This document shows, piece after piece, positions 27,658-36,095 of a stretch of 64,000 bases of DNA. This DNA is from Companilactobacillus nuruki (lineage in GTDB: Bacteria > Bacillota > Bacilli > Lactobacillales > Lactobacillaceae), in contig NZ_NIPR01000004.1 in NCBI RefSeq assembly GCF_002872255.1, forward strand, positions 1 through 64,000, given 5' to 3'. The translations under genes were made by a program, and so were the position numbers. The notes under the pieces are model-generated. The model did not search any database. It was not told the origin of the DNA and was given only the letters and a program-made list of their open reading frames with translations. The first letter of the stretch is position 1. The number at the start of each line of letters is the position of its first letter.

Positions 27658-29312
27658 TGTTCATCAACTAATTGACGCACTTGCAAAGTTGCTTTGCGAC
27701 CACTGGTTTTAGCAATGGGAGTCTCATAGCGGAAATGTAAATTAGCAGGTTGGTCAACAGTACTTTGAATAGCTTCATCAATAATATTATTGATCTTTTC
27801 GACGTTTTCTGATGTTGCTTCCCAAGAACCGATTCCTTTAACTAATTTATACAAAGCACCCAGTTTTTCGTAATTATCAATATCATATGCCATAGCCGGA
27901 ACATGCTTTGTTGCTTCTTCTAATTCAGCAATTGTACGTTGCGTAATACGAGCTGCACTGGCCTTTGACATAGCTTGAATAGTAATTGATGTATCATCAA
28001 GCGCAATTAAACGATTCGATTGTAAACCATGTGCTAAGAACCCTCCTGATACAGCATCCCCAGGAATAAAGGCGATGACTGGATGACCTGCCTGTCTAGC
28101 TTTGGCATATGCTGCTGCACTAGAACCAAGAGCCACATGAATCCCAATCAATTCTTCTTGATAACCATAGGCTTGACTAGGTACATCAACAACTAAAATA
28201 ATTGGACGCTTATTTGTTTTATCTTTGTCTTCAGCAACAATCTTATTGACAATACTTGCCACCGCAAAGCCCTCTTGTAGACCAACTTCACCATTTCTAA
28301 CTCTTGGATAAGCATTATCCGCATCTGGCACAATAGCAATGTATTCTTTACCATTCTTTTGAGCATGCAATACTGTTGGAACTGAACTAGTAGCTTTTTC
28401 TATTCCAGTTAATTTTTCAAACCAGAGACGACCGCGGCTCTTAGTACCCTCCTTAGAACCTGAAACCGCTTCGGTTATTTCATGTTTAGTAGTCTCAACG
28501 GTTCCATATAACTTGTCATAAGACGATATATCTAACTTCTTGGATAAATCTAATTTATCCAAAAGACTTAGATAGAAATCAGCATTCTCTGTTCGATGGG
28601 CATCTTTTTTAGTTTCTATTTCCTTAATAACGGCCGCTTTAATTTCGTCAACTGTATCATCAACAACCTCATCAACTATACCTGTTTTTGCTCTTTGTTT
28701 AGTGCCTAAGGTGTTCCAAATCAAATTCTTGTCACTTGAATCAAACTCTCTAACGCCTGCTTCTTGTTCGATAACCTCAGGACCATTCAAACCAATTCTA
28801 GCCTTGTTTGTTGTAATTAAATAAGAAAGAATTGAGGCAGTAATTGACATCCCACCAAATGAACCAACACGTCCGGGAATAAGTCCAATAACTGGGACAT
28901 ACTTTTTCAAAGCAATTACTACATTTTGAATTTCAGAAATTGATAGTAATCCATAATTAGCTTCCTGTAGACGGACACCACCAGTATCTAAAATAATAAT
29001 TGGATAGATAGTTTTACCATTTTGGTTATCGGCTAAAGCCTTCTCTAAGGCTGCTACAACTTTAGCACCACTGACTTCACCAATACCGCCGCCTTGAAAT
29101 TTTCCTTCGATTGAAACTACTAAAACATTTTTTTGTGAGATTGTTCCTTTCATCAAAACAATTCCATCATCACTTTCTGGAACAATATTTTGAGGTTCCA
29201 AATGTGGTGAGATCATATTATCAAGTGGTCCCACTAATTCTCTAGCGGAATCAGCATCTAATAATGAAAGAGCACGTTCACGTGCATGCAATTCAACAAA
29301 GCTATTTTTCAT
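27651..29312 (-). CDS. mdcD: Malonate decarboxylase beta-gamma fusion (MdcD-MdcE)
   Basis: The carboxy-lyase component that decarboxylates malonyl-S-ACP to acetyl-S-ACP. At 553 residues it combines the beta part (about 1-270; ELHARERALSLLD, GGVRLQEANYGL, GRVGSFGGMSITAS) with the gamma part (about 290-553; SQAYGYQEELIGIHVALGSSAAAYAKARQAGHPVI). In Klebsiella and Pseudomonas these are separate MdcD and MdcE chains. It overlaps mdcC by 11 bp upstream and mdcG by 7 bp downstream, so translation is probably coupled. Confidence 0.92.
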   Translation of the reverse strand: MKNSFVELHARERALSLLDADSARELVGPLDNMISPHLEPQNIVPESDDGIVLMKGTISQKNVLVVSIEGKFQGGGIGEVSGAKVVAALEKALADNQNGKTIYPIIILDTGGVRLQEANYGLLSISEIQNVVIALKKYVPVIGLIPGRVGSFGGMSITASILSYLITTNKARIGLNGPEVIEQEAGVREFDSSDKNLIWNTLGTKQRAKTGIVDEVVDDTVDEIKAAVIKEIETKKDAHRTENADFYLSLLDKLDLSKKLDISSYDKLYGTVETTKHEITEAVSGSKEGTKSRGRLWFEKLTGIEKATSSVPTVLHAQKNGKEYIAIVPDADNAYPRVRNGEVGLQEGFAVASIVNKIVAEDKDKTNKRPIILVVDVPSQAYGYQEELIGIHVALGSSAAAYAKARQAGHPVIAFIPGDAVSGGFLAHGLQSNRLIALDDTSITIQAMSKASAARITQRTIAELEEATKHVPAMAYDIDNYEKLGALYKLVKGIGSWEATSENVEKINNIIDEAIQSTVDQPANLHFRYETPIAKTSGRKATLQVRQLVDEQW

Positions 29313-29598
29313 CTTCCAGTTCCTCCAATGCTTGAGTTAAACGAAGATTAACAACGCCCGGAGTTGAACCAAAGTCGTTGATCTCAATATTTGCTTGAAT
29401 AGGATATCTATCAAAAAATCGTTTCAAGACATTCTCCCAAACCTCTTTAAATCCATCACTACCAGTTATGATATTAACTTCTGTTTGTTTATCTGTTGGT
29501 CTAAGAATAACTTCAAGATCACCAGATGCAACAACGCCTACATGAACTGGTTTAGAAATTGCATCTTTTGTGTCGAAATTAAAATGTAGTTTTTCCAT
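29302..29598 (-). CDS. mdcC: Malonate decarboxylase acyl carrier protein MdcC (delta)
   Basis: The acyl carrier of the complex, holding the acetyl or malonyl group as a thioester on phosphoribosyl-dephospho-CoA. I chose the ATG at 29598 (98 residues) over the ATG 12 bp upstream. A GGAGA site lies six bases before it, and this start puts the serine of VVASGDLEV at position 25, the known attachment position in Klebsiella MdcC. FGSTPGVVNLRL is near the C-terminus. It lies between mdcB and mdcDE. Confidence 0.93.
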   Translation of the reverse strand: MEKLHFNFDTKDAISKPVHVGVVASGDLEVILRPTDKQTEVNIITGSDGFKEVWENVLKRFFDRYPIQANIEINDFGSTPGVVNLRLTQALEELEDEK

Positions 29599-29612
29599 TT
29601 CTGTCTCCATTT

Positions 29613-30407
29613 CTAATTCAATTGTTTTAAAAAATAACTTGCGGCAAATAAATCAGCACAACCACCAGGAGAAATATTATATTCTCTTGTAAAATTTTGT
29701 AATTTAATAAATTCTGGATTATCAATTACCTTCACCGAATTGGTTACAATTTTGGAGGATAATTTTTGAAAGTCATATAAAGTCTGTAAATTACTACGAT
29801 ACACAATGTTTGTATCGTTAACATTGGCATATAAAATTAATAGCCGTCTTAGCCAAGTATCAAAATCATCCTTTTGTGGTTGATAAGCCATGGCCAATGA
29901 AATATTAGGAAAACCATTTTGTGCCTCACCTTTAGCTCCATTTATAGAATATTTTTGATGAGTCACCATTCCATGTGTCAATTGACCATCAGGAACAAAC
30001 TTATCCGGTAATCTCGATAGCCTTTTAGCTCCCAATAAAATTGTTTCCATATCTAATGTTTGCTGACTACTGATAACACTGATTAATAATCCTAAACTCC
30101 AAATAGCTCCCTTATGAGTATTAATACCATCGGTGGCCTTAAACATATCTTGTTCAGTTAAACGGCCAATATGACCAATCATTTCACGCAATTCTAAATC
30201 AATTGGATGATGATAAGATATTCTTGCCATATCCTCAAAACCATTCAATAAACTATCGGCTGACTTATAAAATAATTCAATATCCATATCGCTATGTGAG
30301 CCATTAGAAACTGCATCAACTAATCCAGGTTTAGGTGAAAAACTCACTTCCCACTTCAATGCCTTAATGCCCTGCTGAGCTAATTGCAAAAATTTTGTTT
30401 CAATCAT
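29613..30407 (-). CDS. mdcB: Triphosphoribosyl-dephospho-CoA synthase MdcB
   Basis: Makes 2'-(5''-triphosphoribosyl)-3'-dephospho-CoA from ATP and dephospho-CoA, the precursor that MdcG attaches to MdcC. The 264-residue protein carries the family motifs SPKPGLVDAVSNGSHSDMD (about residue 24), TDGINTHKGAIWSLGLL (about 92), and SPGGCADLFAASYFL at the C-terminus. It starts 3 bp after mdcA ends. CitG of citrate lyase is the related alternative; the mdc neighbours decide. Confidence 0.93.
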   Translation of the reverse strand: MIETKFLQLAQQGIKALKWEVSFSPKPGLVDAVSNGSHSDMDIELFYKSADSLLNGFEDMARISYHHPIDLELREMIGHIGRLTEQDMFKATDGINTHKGAIWSLGLLISVISSQQTLDMETILLGAKRLSRLPDKFVPDGQLTHGMVTHQKYSINGAKGEAQNGFPNISLAMAYQPQKDDFDTWLRRLLILYANVNDTNIVYRSNLQTLYDFQKLSSKIVTNSVKVIDNPEFIKLQNFTREYNISPGGCADLFAASYFLKQLN

Positions 30408-30410
30408 TAA

Positions 30411-32051
30411 TTATGACCAACTTCTGAATTTTGCAGGTGGATTATATAATCCATCTGACCATTTAACTAAGTCATCCATATTTTGAGCAGCCAATAATGA
30501 ACGTTTGGCTTCACTACGATGAACGCCCAAATCTTCTGGCAATGCAACAATCCCTCTAGCACGAAGATCAGCTAATTGTTTAGAATCACTTCTCAAACCA
30601 ACAGGAGTTACGCCCGCAATCGCTTCAATTGCTGCTTTTCTTTCAGCCATACTATCAGTCTTATAAAGATAGGCAATTCCCTCTTCAGTCACAATATGCG
30701 TTGTATCTTCGCTGTATATCATAATTGGTACATTGGCTAACTTAGCTTCCTTTTGAACCTCTTCGGCATCCAAATGATCAACAAACACTGGCTTTTTATT
30801 TGATCCAAATGTTTCAACCATTTGTACAACTAATTTTTGTCCTTTACCAAGTGGATCATCATCAGGACGAAGGCTTTGCCAAGCTGGTGTTGAATGACGG
30901 CGACCAGTTGGATTACTTCCCATATTAGGTGCACCACCAAAGCCTGAAAGACGACCATTGGTTACAGTTGATGAATTTCCATATTGATCGATCTGCAGGG
31001 TTGAACCAACAAACATGTCAAGTGCATATTGACCAGCCATTTGGCCAAAAGCACGGTTAGAACGCATTGTTCCATCTTTCCCAACAAAGAAAATATCCGG
31101 ACGATGAGCAATATAGTTTTCCATGCCGACTTCTCCACCAAAACTGTGGATTGTTTTGACCCAACCGCTCTCAATTGCTGGAATCAAAGTTGGCGTTGGA
31201 TTAACTTCCCAATTAGGAACGATCTTTCCTTTAAGACCTAATTGTTCTCCATAAGTTGGCAACAACAATTCAATTGCTGCTGTATTAAAGCCAACCCCAT
31301 GATTAACAGTTTGAACATTATGTTTTTCATAGATACCACGAATTGCCATCATACCCATCAAAATTTGTAATTCTGTAACATTTTGAGGATCACGAGTGAA
31401 TAACGGCTCAAGTTGATAAGGTTCATCAGCAGGTACAACTACATCGACCCAATCTCCTGGAATATCAACTCTAGGAACTTTATCAACTATTTCGTTTGCT
31501 TGAACAATGACAATTCCATCCTTAAAAGCTGCTGACTCCACAATAACTGGAGTCTCTTCAGTATTAGCACCAGTATAAAGATTTCCATCATGATCAACTT
31601 TATCTGCTGCTACTAGGACAACATTAGGAATCAAGTCAACATATAGACGTGCGTACAATTCCAAATAAGTATGAATATCGCCAACTTGCATTGTTCCATC
31701 GGCAATCATTTGAGAAATTCTTGTACTCTGTGGACCAGCAAATGAAAAGTCTAATTTCTTTGCAATTCCAGTTTCAAAAATATCCAAATGCTCAGGACGG
31801 GAAACACTTGACATGATCATATGTAAATCATGTACTTTTTCAGGATCAACTGAAGCTAACGTTTGCGAAAGAAAACTTGCTTGTTTTTGATTATCTCCTT
31901 CCAAAACGACTCGGTCGCCCGAATTAATAACACTTTCTAATAATTCTTTAGCATTTTCTGTTTTAACGAACTTACCATCTAAGATAGATGAAATACTTGC
32001 TAATTTAGCAGTTTTTGCATCACGATTTTGAGTCCAACTTCTTTTAGCCAT
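30411..32051 (-). CDS. mdcA: Malonate decarboxylase alpha subunit MdcA (acetyl-ACP:malonate ACP transferase)
   Basis: Transfers the ACP from acetyl to malonate, releasing acetate and forming malonyl-S-ACP. The 546-residue protein is full length, with SFAGPQSTRISQMIADG near residue 128, HGVGFNTAAIELLLPTYGE near 248, SFGGEVGMENYIAHRPD near 302, and GFGGAPNMGSNPTGRRHSTPAW near 370. It lies 3 bp after mdcH and 3 bp before mdcB, in an mdcH-A-B-C-DE-G operon. Confidence 0.95.
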   Translation of the reverse strand: MAKRSWTQNRDAKTAKLASISSILDGKFVKTENAKELLESVINSGDRVVLEGDNQKQASFLSQTLASVDPEKVHDLHMIMSSVSRPEHLDIFETGIAKKLDFSFAGPQSTRISQMIADGTMQVGDIHTYLELYARLYVDLIPNVVLVAADKVDHDGNLYTGANTEETPVIVESAAFKDGIVIVQANEIVDKVPRVDIPGDWVDVVVPADEPYQLEPLFTRDPQNVTELQILMGMMAIRGIYEKHNVQTVNHGVGFNTAAIELLLPTYGEQLGLKGKIVPNWEVNPTPTLIPAIESGWVKTIHSFGGEVGMENYIAHRPDIFFVGKDGTMRSNRAFGQMAGQYALDMFVGSTLQIDQYGNSSTVTNGRLSGFGGAPNMGSNPTGRRHSTPAWQSLRPDDDPLGKGQKLVVQMVETFGSNKKPVFVDHLDAEEVQKEAKLANVPIMIYSEDTTHIVTEEGIAYLYKTDSMAERKAAIEAIAGVTPVGLRSDSKQLADLRARGIVALPEDLGVHRSEAKRSLLAAQNMDDLVKWSDGLYNPPAKFRSWS

Positions 32052-32054
32052 CGA

Positions 32055-32963
32055 TTATCCTCTTTTCCATTTGTTTAACAAAAATTCAATATCATCCAGA
32101 TTCATATTATTCATAGTAATGGTTCTAAAATCTGAAAATTTACTTTTAACTAATCTAGTGAAAGTCTGACCTGGTTGTAATTCTAATGACGTATCAATTC
32201 CCATTTCCTTGGCTACATCCATCATTGTGTCCCAATAAACTGGATGAACTAAATTATTAATCATGTCATATTTGATACCAGCGGATTTTCTGACTGCGTG
32301 ACCATTGTAATTAGCTAAATATATGCAGTTGGGATCGTTTATCAAAACATCAGCCAACGCTTTCTCTAACACATCTGCTACTGATTGCATCAATGGGGAG
32401 TGCGATGGAACTGGTACCTTTAATAAAACTGCTTTTTGAGCACCATTACTTTTTGCCAAATCCAAAACTTTATTTATTCCTACAATAGATCCTGAGATAA
32501 CTGTTTGTAATTCAGAATTCTGATTTGAGGTAAAAACGGGCTGAGTTTCTTCATTAATCTTTTTAACTAAGGTATTAACTTCTCTTCTAGTTAAGCCGAC
32601 AATTGCTCCCATGCCATAACCTGTTGGATATGATTCTTGCATTTTTTCAGAACGTAAATAAACTATTTTAATTGCATCATCCTCGTCAATTGAACCACTA
32701 GCGACACCAGCAGCAAAGATTCCTAACGAATGACCTGCCACAGCATCAGGCTTAAAGCCCCTTTGTTTTAACTGACGAATATTAAATAACTGTAAAATTA
32801 GGATTCCCAATTGAATCTGAACTGAATCTTGATACGCTTTATCATTATCAGTTAATTCAATCCCAGTTAGATCTTTAACTTTTTGAAATAATTCAGCAGG
32901 AACGTCTTTTAACATTCGGCTTTTTTGACCACCCTGACCGGGAAAAATCCATAAAGTTTTAAT
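32055..32963 (-). CDS. mdcH: Malonyl-CoA:ACP transacylase MdcH, non-canonical or damaged start
   Basis: Loads malonyl groups onto MdcC to prime the cycle. It has the acyltransferase fold with GHSLGIFAAGVASG (nucleophile serine elbow) and PVPSHSPLM (catalytic His). The first in-frame ATG (32915) would lose the family N-terminus. The frame above it encodes IKTLWIFPGQGGQKSR, including the conserved FPGQGGQ, up to a stop at 32970-32972. No ATG, GTG or TTG exists there; the annotated start is ATT at 32963, preceded by a G-rich site. An ATG in another frame at 32979, with its own AAAGGA site, points to a one-base frameshift as the alternative. Removing one T would join it to the gene. Confidence 0.8.
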   Translation of the reverse strand: MKTLWIFPGQGGQKSRMLKDVPAELFQKVKDLTGIELTDNDKAYQDSVQIQLGILILQLFNIRQLKQRGFKPDAVAGHSLGIFAAGVASGSIDEDDAIKIVYLRSEKMQESYPTGYGMGAIVGLTRREVNTLVKKINEETQPVFTSNQNSELQTVISGSIVGINKVLDLAKSNGAQKAVLLKVPVPSHSPLMQSVADVLEKALADVLINDPNCIYLANYNGHAVRKSAGIKYDMINNLVHPVYWDTMMDVAKEMGIDTSLELQPGQTFTRLVKSKFSDFRTITMNNMNLDDIEFLLNKWKRG

Positions 32964-33059
32964 AATTAATCACCCCCATCAAAATCCTTTCCATTGATCT
33001 CACGGACTTAGTATAAGAAACCTTTCATAACATGTATAATATATAAAAGTCATAATACT

Positions 33060-33073
33060 TAACCATTTGGTTA
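33060..33073 (+). promoter_or_regulatory. Inverted repeat upstream of mdcR, possible MdcR site
   Basis: TAACCA-TT-TGGTTA is a perfect 6-bp inverted repeat just before the mdcR ribosome binding site, in the 127-bp region between divergent mdcH and mdcR. LysR regulators usually bind dyads here. Toward mdcH a TATACT without a good -35 suggests an activator-dependent promoter. All of this is inferred from position and symmetry. Confidence 0.45.
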
Positions 33074-33090
33074 TATAAGAGGTGAAGAAT

Positions 33091-33966
33091 ATGAATATCA
33101 ATCAATTAAAATACTTCGTAGTTGTTGCTAATCAAGAAAGTATTACAAAGGCATCAAATATCCTTTATGTATCCCAGCCTGCTGTTAGCAAAATGATTAA
33201 ACAATTAGAGGATGAATTGAATACTAAACTTTTCGATCGTACTGGCCGAACTTTGAAATTAAATCGAGCCGGAAAACTATTTTATAGTTATGTCAACGAC
33301 AGTCTTGAAGAATTGGATCGTGGTATTAATGCTATCAAGGGTGGCCCTGATAAAACTGAACAACCAATTTCTATTCTGATGGAGGTTGCATCACCTTTTA
33401 TTCCGACAATCGTTACCAATATTAAAGAAAAATTCCCTAATGTTAGGCTGACTATTGCACAACATAACGTTAGGGAAACTGACTTCAAACAATTTGATTT
33501 TATCATCACTACACATCCTTTACAGGGATTGACTAATGTTCCTGTTTTAAAGGAGGAAATCTTTGTTGGTTGGAACATTAACTACGGTTATAGCAAACAA
33601 TTCATTGATCCTGAAGACTTAAGAGGTGAAAAATTAATTGGATTATCTAAAACAAATCCACTTCGAATTACAATTGATAAATATTTTGATAAAAGAGATA
33701 TTACCTTAGATTACATGTACGAAGCCGATGATCCGGCTACTATTCGTGGTTTAATTGAAGCAGGTGTTGGATTAAGTTTTATACCTTCAGTAACCTGGCA
33801 AACTATCCAACAAAAAGTTCAATTAGCACGTCTTACACCAACCCCATTACAAAGAACTATTTATCTTAGTTCCCCTTACAAAAATCTTAACGGTATTCAA
33901 AGAGAAATTAGTAACGAACTAATTTTGATATTCTTAAAATTTCAAAAATCTGAATTAAAAATTTAG
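33091..33966 (+). CDS. mdcR: LysR family transcriptional regulator, probable MdcR
   Basis: A 291-residue LysR-type regulator with a helix-turn-helix at residues 1-60 (FVVVANQESITKASNILYVSQPAVSKMIKQLE) and a periplasmic-binding-protein-like effector domain after residue 90. I use the ATG at 33091, which follows AGAGGTGA by a normal gap; the in-frame GTG nine bases earlier lies in that site. It is divergent from the mdc operon, as MdcR is in other bacteria, so activation of mdc with malonate as inducer is the likely role. Confidence 0.88.
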   Translation: MNINQLKYFVVVANQESITKASNILYVSQPAVSKMIKQLEDELNTKLFDRTGRTLKLNRAGKLFYSYVNDSLEELDRGINAIKGGPDKTEQPISILMEVASPFIPTIVTNIKEKFPNVRLTIAQHNVRETDFKQFDFIITTHPLQGLTNVPVLKEEIFVGWNINYGYSKQFIDPEDLRGEKLIGLSKTNPLRITIDKYFDKRDITLDYMYEADDPATIRGLIEAGVGLSFIPSVTWQTIQQKVQLARLTPTPLQRTIYLSSPYKNLNGIQREISNELILIFLKFQKSELKI

Positions 33967-34050
33967 TTGCTTTTTATTTTGGATGAGCATATATTGACCA
34001 TAAGCGTTTCCTTTTGTTGATCTCACAATCTTTCAAAAGGAGATTATCAA

Positions 34051-35175
34051 ATGAATAGAAAAACAGACATTACAAGTCCAGCTGATATAGGTGACTATAT
34101 GAAGGTTTTTGCTTGTACTGCCGTTATGATGCAGACCGTGCTTAGTTTAGTTTTATCGACCAATCCTAGTTTTAATTATCAAACTCCTATTGGGATTATT
34201 TATAACCTAGTAAAATTCACTGCTCCAGCCTTTATTTTTGGTATTTTATATACAACGACTAGAACAACGAATCAAAACACATGGAGTGACTATGGTGGAT
34301 ATATGCGTAAACAGTGGTCTGCTCTTTTTGTACCCACAATCTGGTGGACTCTGGCTTATCTATTAATTTTTCCAAATGTCCAACAAGTTAACAAATTTAA
34401 TGATCTAAGCTCATTTTGTTGGCATTTTATTAATGGTAATGCTGCGCCGCATTTGTGGTACAACACAATGATGCTGCAATTTATTATCCTCATGCCATTC
34501 TTTTGGGCCTTAGCACACCGGATCAAGGGTAATTTTAACCGTGCAATTATTATAATTGCTTTAACTGTTATTATATTCGGGGCCTGGCTTTACTTATACG
34601 ATACCCAAGTTTTTCATGGCTCACATGAACAGAGCTGGTACTTATTAGATAGAATCTTCATCAGTTTTGTAATCTATGGAATTTTTGGTGTTTTAGCTTG
34701 GATGTTTCGTGATAAATTTGAAACCTTTATTAAAAAAGCACTTCCATTTTTAATAGTTATTTTTTTAGCTGTTTTTTATTGGACCAATAAGGAACTTTTC
34801 GGTTACGGATATCCTGTTAAATTGATTAATGCCCCCTACTATAAACCTTCAATGACAATTTATGCCTTAACAGTTATTTTCTTAATAGCTGCTCTAGCAA
34901 TTCATCACATTAATAATAATTCCAGTGCCTTACCAATATTTCATTTTTTGGCTACTTATGCTTATCGAGCTTATTTGTCTAATGTTTTCTGGTTACAAAT
35001 TATTTGGCGGTTAGGTGGTAAAAATCTATCAGCTATCAATCCTATTCTAGCCCTTATTATTTGCTATCTTTTAACTTGGGTATTATCATTTGCTTCTGCA
35101 TATAGTTTTCATATTATCTGGTCAAAAACAAAATCTTTATTTAAAGATTCACATGTTAGAGAACCAATTGAATAA
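34051..35175 (+). CDS. Acyltransferase 3 family membrane protein
   Basis: A 374-residue integral membrane protein with about ten hydrophobic helices, matching the acyltransferase_3 family that O-acylates cell-surface polymers or sugars. The start MNRKTDITSPADIGDYMKVFACTAVMMQ and the PHLWYNTMMLQFIILMPFF segment near residue 130 are typical. The substrate is unknown. It has a good AAAGGAG site. It lies after mdcR on the same strand but looks independent of malonate metabolism. Confidence 0.82.
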   Translation: MNRKTDITSPADIGDYMKVFACTAVMMQTVLSLVLSTNPSFNYQTPIGIIYNLVKFTAPAFIFGILYTTTRTTNQNTWSDYGGYMRKQWSALFVPTIWWTLAYLLIFPNVQQVNKFNDLSSFCWHFINGNAAPHLWYNTMMLQFIILMPFFWALAHRIKGNFNRAIIIIALTVIIFGAWLYLYDTQVFHGSHEQSWYLLDRIFISFVIYGIFGVLAWMFRDKFETFIKKALPFLIVIFLAVFYWTNKELFGYGYPVKLINAPYYKPSMTIYALTVIFLIAALAIHHINNNSSALPIFHFLATYAYRAYLSNVFWLQIIWRLGGKNLSAINPILALIICYLLTWVLSFASAYSFHIIWSKTKSLFKDSHVREPIE

Positions 35176-35201
35176 ATATTTTTATTTTTAAGCTTTGTTT
35201 G

Positions 35202-35230
35202 TTGACCCCATACTGATATTATGCTAAATT
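35202..35230 (+). promoter_or_regulatory. Promoter of clpP
   Basis: -35 TTGACC (35202-35207) and an extended -10 TGCTAAATT (hexamer 35225-35230) are 17 bp apart. The -10 overlaps the left arm of the CIRCE element, so HrcA binding should block RNA polymerase. Confidence 0.65.
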
Positions 35231-35255
35231 AGCACTGTGCTATTAAGAGTGCTAA
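35229..35255 (+). promoter_or_regulatory. CIRCE element (HrcA operator) upstream of clpP
   Basis: TTAGCACTG, nine bases, then GAGTGCTAA. This is the CIRCE inverted repeat (TTAGCACTC-N9-GAGTGCTAA) with one mismatch in the left arm and the exact 9-bp spacer. It overlaps the promoter and precedes the clpP ribosome binding site. Confidence 0.93.
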
Positions 35256-35276
35256 TTAAAAACAGGAGGCATTTTA

Positions 35277-35864
35277 ATGTTAGTTCCTACAGTTGTTGAA
35301 CAAAGTTCTCGTGGCGAACGTGCCTACGATATTTACTCAAGATTATTAAAAGATAGAATCATCATGTTATCTGGTGAGGTTAATAGCCAAATGGCTAATA
35401 CAGTCATCGCCGAATTGTTATTCCTTGATGCTCAAGATTCAGATAAGGATATTTCCATGTATATCAACTCCCCTGGTGGCTCAGTTACTGATGGATTAGC
35501 TATCATGGATACAATGAATTTCGTTAAGTCTGATGTTCAAACAATCGCTACAGGTATGGCTGCTTCAATGGCCAGTGTACTTTTGTCATCAGGTACTAAG
35601 GGCAAACGTTTTGCTTTACCTAATTCAACCGTCCTAATTCACCAACCACTTGGTGGTGCTCAAGGTCAACAAACAGAAATTGAAATCGCTGCTCGTGAAA
35701 TTTTGAAGACCAGAGAAAGATTGAACCATATTTTGGCTGATAATTCAGGTCAAACATTCGAAAAACTTCAAAAGGATACTGATCGTGATAACTACATGAC
35801 CGCTCAAGAAGCTAAGGATTATGGTTTGATTGACGAAATCATGACAAATAAAGGTGACAAGTAA
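35277..35864 (+). CDS. clpP: ATP-dependent Clp protease proteolytic subunit
   Basis: The serine peptidase core that works with Clp ATPases in protein quality control and regulated proteolysis. The 195-residue protein has the catalytic triad Ser97 (TGMAASMAS), His122 (LIHQPLGG) and Asp171 (TDRDNYM), and the YINSPGGSV strand. AGGAGG precedes the ATG. The upstream CIRCE element indicates HrcA control of heat induction, where many Firmicutes use mainly CtsR. It is a single-gene transcript with a strong terminator. Confidence 0.97.
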   Translation: MLVPTVVEQSSRGERAYDIYSRLLKDRIIMLSGEVNSQMANTVIAELLFLDAQDSDKDISMYINSPGGSVTDGLAIMDTMNFVKSDVQTIATGMAASMASVLLSSGTKGKRFALPNSTVLIHQPLGGAQGQQTEIEIAAREILKTRERLNHILADNSGQTFEKLQKDTDRDNYMTAQEAKDYGLIDEIMTNKGDK

Positions 35865-35903
35865 ATAGCGGAAAGTACGCTTGGCTTGAACGAATTAAAA
35901 TAG

Positions 35904-35939
35904 AAGCTAGTAATCGTCCATTGATTACTAGCTTTTTTT
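35904..35939 (+). terminator. Terminator of clpP
   Basis: AAGCTAGTAATC (35904-35915) pairs perfectly with GATTACTAGCTT (35923-35934), followed by a run of T residues. Confidence 0.92.
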
Positions 35940-36000
35940 ATTTGGTAAAATTTATCTATACTTATATTACTTTGGACTTTATTGAAGACAATAGGTACTT

Positions 36001-36014
36001 TGAAAGCGCTATAT
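36001..36014 (+). promoter_or_regulatory. Possible cre site upstream of the MFS transporter
   Basis: TGAAAGCGCTATAT matches the CcpA-site pattern TGWAARCGYTWNCW except at one position near the right end. It lies about 80 bp before the transporter gene. The match could be chance. The rest of 35940-36095 holds nothing else recognised. Confidence 0.35.
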
Positions 36015-36095
36015 ATCAAGCAATACGGTAGACACCTTTCTGATTTTAGGCTATCCTTAAATTGTTATTAGACTAAACAAAAGAAGGGATATTTT

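Noticed and set aside
32055-32915. mdcH starting at the internal ATG (32915)
   Set aside because: It would remove the conserved FPGQGGQ motif found at the N-terminus of this family, and the upstream codons clearly encode it.
35191-35207. CtsR box upstream of clpP
   Set aside because: Only one TTGACC-like half is visible. The tandem heptad pattern is not met, while the CIRCE match is strong.
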